Source: Sphingobium scionense
Lineage (GTDB): Bacteria > Pseudomonadota > Alphaproteobacteria > Sphingomonadales > Sphingomonadaceae
DNA length: 64,000 nucleotides
Assembly: GCF_014197035.1 (NCBI RefSeq)
Contig: NZ_JACIEU010000007.1
Span: 124,001 to 188,000 of the forward strand
Direction of reading: 5' to 3'
The translations under genes and the position numbers were made by a program. Under the pieces are notes generated by a model. That model had not been told where the DNA came from. It saw only the letters and a program-made list of their open reading frames with translations, and searched no databases. Within the stretch, counting starts at the first letter, position 1, and the number at the start of each line of letters is the position of its first letter. Positions 59,994 to 64,000 of the stretch are shown here, piece by piece.

Positions 59994-60370
59994 GGCGGAC
60001 CGTCGGGGCGGCAAAATAGGAAATCGCCGCCTTAACTTCCCATATTTCCCGCACATTCGGCAATTTTGATACAGGGGTTGGAAATCTTGTTTCCAACCCC
60101 TGCTTCGTCATGTCCGGCCCAAAATCCATCGCGACGCAGCATAAACCAGAAGGCGCAAATAGGACAGCCAGGGTCGGCTCACCCCCATGAAGGCACGGCC
60201 CGCCCCTTTGTTGCACCTTTTCGCGGGCAACTGCCTATATGGGCGGCTCCTCGCTTGATGCCCAATGCGGCGTCGCAACGTTCCAAGGCCCTGATTATCG
60301 GCCGACATCGCCTGTCCGATGGCAATGAGGCGCGCCCCGCGTGCCCGCCTGGACGGGCCGGGAGAATAAT
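59994..60370. other. 377-bp gap between motB and the MFS gene
   Basis: No convincing gene lies here. The gap holds the stem-loop at 60072-60102, a single CGGCAA (60055-60060), and promoter-like AT spacing (TTGCAC followed at 19 bp by TATAT near 60234) that is only weak. The open frame on the opposite strand crosses the MFS gene and is a GC shadow. Confidence 0.6.
60072..60102. terminator. 13-bp stem-loop after motB
   Basis: CAGGGGTTGGAAA (60072-60084), loop TCTTG, TTTCCAACCCCTG (60090-60102): a perfect 13-bp stem, 78 bp after the motB stop. No T-run on either side. A likely 3' end structure of motAB. Confidence 0.5.
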
Positions 60371-61888
60371 GTGTCCACATCCGCCGCGCATGCCGCGCGC
60401 CACATCCATTTCGGCTGGTTCAAGCGCCGACGCGACATGCAGGTCGAGGACGTCACCGTCGTCGACCGGTCGCTGCTGAACCGCGCCGTTGGCGCCGCCG
60501 CATTGGGCAATGCCATGGAATGGTTCGATTTCGGCGTTTACGGCTATATTGCCGTCACGCTGGGCCATGTCTTCTTCCCGTCGAGCGATCCGGCGCTGCA
60601 ACTGATCGCGACCTTCGCCACCTTCACCGTCGCCTTCCTCGTCCGGCCGCTGGGCGGACTGGTGTTCGGGCCACTGGGCGACCGTTATGGCCGGCACAAG
60701 ATATTGGCGATGACCATGATCCTGATGGCGGTCGGCACCTTTTCCATCGGCCTCATCCCCTCCTATGCGCAGATCGGCATCGGCGCGCCGCTGATGCTGC
60801 TGGCTGCGCGGCTGGTGCAGGGCTTTTCGACCGGCGGCGAATATGGCGGCGCGGCGACCTTCATCGCGGAATATTCGACCGACCGGAAGCGCGGCCTGAT
60901 GGGTAGCTGACTGGAGTTCGGGACGCTGGGCGGCTATATCGCGGGCGCCGGCACCGTCACCGCCCTGCAGATGTCGCTCACCGACGCACAGATGCTCGAC
61001 TGGGGCTGGCGCATTCCCTTCCTGGTGGCCGGGCCGCTGGGGCTGCTCGGCCTCTATATGCGGCTGAAGCTGGAGGAGACGCCGGCATTCCAGGCCTATA
61101 GCGAACAGATCGACGCGCGCGAAAGCGAGCGGCCGGGGCTGGGCACCCTGTTTCGCGTCCATTGGCGGCAACTGCTGAAGTGCGTCGGGCTGGTGCTGGT
61201 GTTCAACGTCACCGACTATATGCTGCTGACCTACATGCCCAATTATCTCAGCGTGACCATGGGTTATGCCGAGACCAAGGGGCTGTTGCTGATCATCATC
61301 GTGATGCTGGTGATGATGCCGCTCAATGTCGTGGGCGGGCTGTTCAGCGACCGGCTGGGCCGGCGGCCGATGATCATCGGTGCCTGCGTCGCGCTGATGC
61401 TGTTGTCGGTGCCGTGCATGTGGCTGATCGGCACGGGCAATGACGCGCTGATCTTCCTGGGGCTGATGCTGCTGGGGATCGCGCTGGTCTGCTTCACCAG
61501 TTCCATGCCCTCCACCCTGCCCGCGCTCTTCTATACACCGGTGCGCTACAGCGCGCTGTCGATCGCGTTCAACATCTCGGTGTCGCTGTTCGGCGGCACG
61601 ACCCCGCTGATCACCGCCTGGCTGGTGCAGAAGACCGGTGACCCGCTGGTGCCGGCCTATTATCTGATGGGTGCGGCGCTGATCGGCCTGCTGACCATGC
61701 TGACGGTGCGCGAGACGGCGGGTATGCCGCTGCGCGGATCGCCGCCGGCGGTGGCGAATGAGGCCGAGGCGATCGCGCTGGTCGAAAGCGGCGAGCCGGT
61801 GACGGTGGACAGAGCACTGCCCGACCTGCCGCCGGTGGCGCCGGCAACGGTGGAGACGCCGGCGATGATTCGGCCGCTGGCAAGCTAG
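60371..61888 (+). pseudogene. MFS metabolite:H+ symporter broken by in-frame TGA
   Basis: Two open frames in the same phase, 60371-60910 and 60911-61888, together encode ~505 aa of the metabolite:H+ symporter branch of the MFS (ProP/KgtP-like). The first half has ALGNAMEWFDFGVYGYIAV, RPLGGLVFGPLGDRYGRH and the EYGGAATFIAEY block. The second has DWGWRIPFLVAGPLGLLGLYMRLKLEETP. They are separated only by TGA at 60908 within GS-stop-LEFGTLGGYI, where the family has GSWLEFGTLAGY; TGG to TGA is one transition. GTG 60371 with GGGAGA is the start; ATG 60437 is possible. Broken, or a sequencing error. Confidence 0.85.
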
Positions 61889-61924
61889 GGCCGCCGCTTT
61901 CCGACTCTGCGCTATCGGGCCTGT

Positions 61925-61982
61925 GCCCCTCCACCACTCGCTACGCGAGCGGTCCCCCTCCCCAAGCGATCTTGGGGAGGAA
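61925..61982. repeat. Palindromic repeat between the MFS gene and histidine kinase
   Basis: Two adjacent hairpins: CTCGC-TA-CGCGAG-like near 61938-61950, and CTCCCCAAG-CGAT-CTTGGGGAG (9-bp stem, 61958-61979). CCCTCC...CCCCCTCCCC composition is typical of short dispersed repeats in this group. It sits in a convergent gap and may terminate both genes. Confidence 0.5.
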
Positions 61983-61988
61983 TGGCCC

Positions 61989-63368
61989 TTAGGCCGGGAG
62001 GACGAGGCTGGCTTCGAGGCCGCCGCCGGGGCGGTTGGCGAGCTGGAGCGATCCGCCATGTTCGGCCATGATCGCGCGGACCAGGGCCAAGCCCAGGCCG
62101 GCGCCGCCGGTCTCCCGGTTGCGCGAGCCTTCGAGCCGGGTGAAGGGCTCCATCATCTCGCCCATCTTGTCCTCGGCAATACCCGGCCCTTCGTCGGCCA
62201 CGATGATGCGGATCGCGCCATCCTGATGCTGGACGCTGACATGGGCGCGGTCGCCATAGACGATCGCGTTTTCGATCAGGTTGCGCAGCGCACGGCGGAT
62301 CTGCTGGGCGCGCACGAAGGCGACGGCGCGATCGCTGTCGATCATGTCGACCGGTGAACCCAGTTCGATGAAATCCTCCACGACGGCGTCGGCGAGCGAG
62401 GTGAGGTCGACCTTCTGCGCGGTCTCGCTGCTGCGGCCGGCGCGGGCGAGCGAGAGGATGTCGTCGAGCATCCGGTTCATTTCCTCGATCGTCTGCGACA
62501 TGCGGGCACGTTCGCCCTCATCCTCGACCGATTCGGTGCGGACGCGCAGCGAGGCGAGCGGGGTGCGCAGGTCATGGCCGATGGCGCCGAGCATCCGGTC
62601 CTTTTCATCCAGCATGGCGATGATCCGCGCGCGCATGGCGTTGAAGGCGGTGGTGAGCTGGCGCACGTCGCCCGGTCCGCTTTCCTCGACCGGATCGGCC
62701 AAGCCGGTCCTGGCGAACTGGCGGGCGGAGCCGGTCAGTTGCTTGAGCGGGCGGGCGAAGCGACGCCCCATCCACAGCAGCGGGATCAGCACGATGACAT
62801 AGAGGATCAGCGTCTGGGCGACCAGCCAGCCGCCAAAGCGTGGCGGGCGGCTGCCGATGCGCGCCTCCGTCGACAGCCATTTGCCCGGCTCATATTCGAC
62901 AGCAAGGGTCAGGCGACCGACACGATGGTCGCGCGGCGCTTCCCCGGTGGCGCGGCTGCGTATCTGTTCCCAGCGGCGCAGCGGCATGATGCGGCTATCC
63001 TCGGCCGCGGCGATCGCATGGACGGTGAGGCCGATATCCTCGAACATGGCGGCGGCGCGCGCCTCGACATCGGGGCGCGGCTTGCCGGTCAGGGTCGGGC
63101 GCGTCGTTGCAAAATCGACATTGCGACGATCCCGGTCACGATCCTCGCCCTGTTCCCGATTGTCCCGCCCCGGCCAGCGATCGGGCCGGACATCGAGCGC
63201 GTTGATGACGCGATAGACGACCGGCGCGGTCTGGCTGGTCAGCTCGACCCGGTTGCGTTCGCGCAGCAGCAGGCCGAAATTGATCGCCTGCGCCACGAAC
63301 AGCGCGATCGCGACCAGGACGATGATCTGTCCAACCAGGCTTTGCGGCCAAAGGCGCAGTTGCTTCAC
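61989..63368 (-). CDS. Sensor histidine kinase (EnvZ/BaeS type)
   Basis: A 459-aa membrane kinase. First helix SLVGQIIVLVAIALFVAQAINF, a periplasmic domain of about 150 residues with an Arg/Asp-rich stretch (DRWPGRDNREQGEDRDRDRR), second helix LVAQTLILYVIVLIPLLWMG, HAMP, the H-box GHDLRTPLASLRVR with the phospho-His, N-box RNLIENAIVYG, and G-boxes DEGPGI and GGAGLGLAL. The ATG overlaps the regulator stop, so the pair is co-translated. Signal unknown. Confidence 0.94.
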   Translation of the reverse strand: MKQLRLWPQSLVGQIIVLVAIALFVAQAINFGLLLRERNRVELTSQTAPVVYRVINALDVRPDRWPGRDNREQGEDRDRDRRNVDFATTRPTLTGKPRPDVEARAAAMFEDIGLTVHAIAAAEDSRIMPLRRWEQIRSRATGEAPRDHRVGRLTLAVEYEPGKWLSTEARIGSRPPRFGGWLVAQTLILYVIVLIPLLWMGRRFARPLKQLTGSARQFARTGLADPVEESGPGDVRQLTTAFNAMRARIIAMLDEKDRMLGAIGHDLRTPLASLRVRTESVEDEGERARMSQTIEEMNRMLDDILSLARAGRSSETAQKVDLTSLADAVVEDFIELGSPVDMIDSDRAVAFVRAQQIRRALRNLIENAIVYGDRAHVSVQHQDGAIRIIVADEGPGIAEDKMGEMMEPFTRLEGSRNRETGGAGLGLALVRAIMAEHGGSLQLANRPGGGLEASLVLPA

Positions 63369-64000
63369 AGTTTGCGGACCTCCGCAGACAGGGTGTAGCC
63401 GCCGCCCCAGACGGTCTTGATCAGCGTCGGGTTCTTGGCATCGGGCTCGATCTTCTTGCGCAGCCGGCTGATCTGGTTGTCGATCGCCCGGTCGAAGGCA
63501 TTGGCCTCGCGCCCCTGGGTGATGTCGAGCAACTGGTCGCGGCTGAGCACCTGATTGGGCCGGGTGGCGAAGGCCATCATCAGATTATATTCGGCGGTCG
63601 AGAGGGGCAGAGAGACGCCCTCGGCATCGACCAGGGTGCGTTCCTGCGTCTTCAGCAACCAGCCGGCAAAGGCATAGGTGGCGCCGTCGGGCGCGGTGAC
63701 GCGCTGGCCGCCGGTGGCGACGCGGCGGAAGATCACCTTGATACGGGCGACCAGTTCGCGCGGCGAAAAGGGTTTGAGCACATAATCGTCCGCCCCCATT
63801 TCCAGCCCGACGATGCGGTCGGTCTCTTCGGAGCGGGCGGTGAGCAGGATCACCGGAATCTCGCTGGTCTCGCGGATGTGGCGACAGAGCGACAGGCCAT
63901 CCTCGCCAGGCATCATGATGTCGAGGATGACGAGGTCGATGGCATTGGCGGCCAGACGCAGCCGCGCCTCCGCCGCATTCTCGACCGCCGTCACGCGGAA
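63365..64000 (-). CDS. OmpR-family response regulator, 5' end cut by window end
   Basis: The last ~211 codons of a response regulator. The frame is open past base 64000, so the true start and the first acidic residues are missing. The phospho-acceptor Asp is in DLVILDIMMPGEDGL, the Thr in ILLTARSEE and the Lys in VLKPFSPRELVARI. The C-terminal winged helix has LSTAEYNLMMAF, DRAIDNQISRLRKKIE and IKTVWGGGYTLS. It is the partner of the adjacent kinase. Confidence 0.95.
   Translation of the reverse strand, partial: FRVTAVENAAEARLRLAANAIDLVILDIMMPGEDGLSLCRHIRETSEIPVILLTARSEETDRIVGLEMGADDYVLKPFSPRELVARIKVIFRRVATGGQRVTAPDGATYAFAGWLLKTQERTLVDAEGVSLPLSTAEYNLMMAFATRPNQVLSRDQLLDITQGREANAFDRAIDNQISRLRKKIEPDAKNPTLIKTVWGGGYTLSAEVRKL

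Noticed and set aside
60908..60910. TGA as a selenocysteine codon
   Set aside because: The family residue is Trp in a transmembrane transporter, and no selenocysteine insertion hairpin or selenoprotein context is visible.
60179..62059. 626-codon minus-strand open frame
   Set aside because: Antisense to the MFS gene and rich in His, Arg and Gln; no domain. It does not explain the interruption of the MFS gene.
1..64000. CRISPR arrays, insertion sequences, prophage or rRNA
   Set aside because: No regularly spaced direct repeats, transposase, integrase, phage structural gene or rRNA signature was seen anywhere in the window.

Overview
The window is high-GC alphaproteobacterial DNA, most likely a sphingomonad of the Sphingobium type. 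This rests on the gene order argD-argF-hslO, a petABC operon of the alphaproteobacterial kind, CpdR-like and CtrA-type regulatory traces, and palindromic repeats of the kind scattered through sphingomonad genomes. The assignment is by gene content only. Genes are dense and almost every gap is under 250 bp. No CRISPR array, insertion sequence, phage or rRNA is visible.

Region 1 (1-21.4 kb) is core and metabolic chromosome. It holds a cytochrome P450 cut by the window start, an OatA-like acyltransferase, an N-formylglutamate amidohydrolase-family protein, a CpdR-like single-domain response regulator, a DctA transporter, tRNA-Val(GAC) with a textbook terminator, an MTA/SAH nucleosidase-like gene, an EEP-family lipoprotein, apt, and petABC (the bc1 complex). 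Then come trmL-hemF-GNAT, a membrane protein, lipB, two small exported proteins, a DUF3617-like gene with queC-queE (queuosine precursor), hslO, argF and argD.

Region 2 (21.5-60 kb) is a nearly complete flagellar locus. The minus strand runs flbD-fliE-F-G-H-I-J-K-L-M-N-O-P-Q-R-flhB, then an unknown gene with fliD-fliS. The plus strand has the flagellin fliC followed by opgG-opgH (periplasmic glucan synthesis). The minus strand then has a lytic transglycosylase with flhA-fliA, and a second motA/motB-like pair with flgA-flgM-flgN. The plus strand ends with flgB-C-D-E-F, flgG-H-I-J-K-L and the canonical motA-motB.

The regulation can be read from the DNA. Three near-perfect sigma-54 sites (GG-N10-GC) precede flgB, flgG and transglycosylase-flhA-fliA, and the locus encodes its own sigma-54 activator (FlbD/FleQ type). 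Four FliA (sigma-28)-type sites with a shared -10 of (T/G)CCGT(A/T)(A/T)T precede fliC, the unknown-fliD-fliS operon, flgM and motAB. Two tandem CGGCAA-N4-TTGCCG dyads lie exactly 21 bp apart about 110 bp upstream of the flgB start point, where an enhancer should be, and a related dyad lies upstream of flbD. CtrA-type TTAACCAT half-sites lie ahead of flbD, flgA and fliL. The inferred order is CtrA, then FlbD/sigma-54, then FliA/FlgM.

Region 3 (60-64 kb) holds an MFS metabolite:H+ symporter gene broken by one in-frame TGA where the family has Trp, a palindromic repeat, and an EnvZ/OmpR-type two-component pair cut by the window end.
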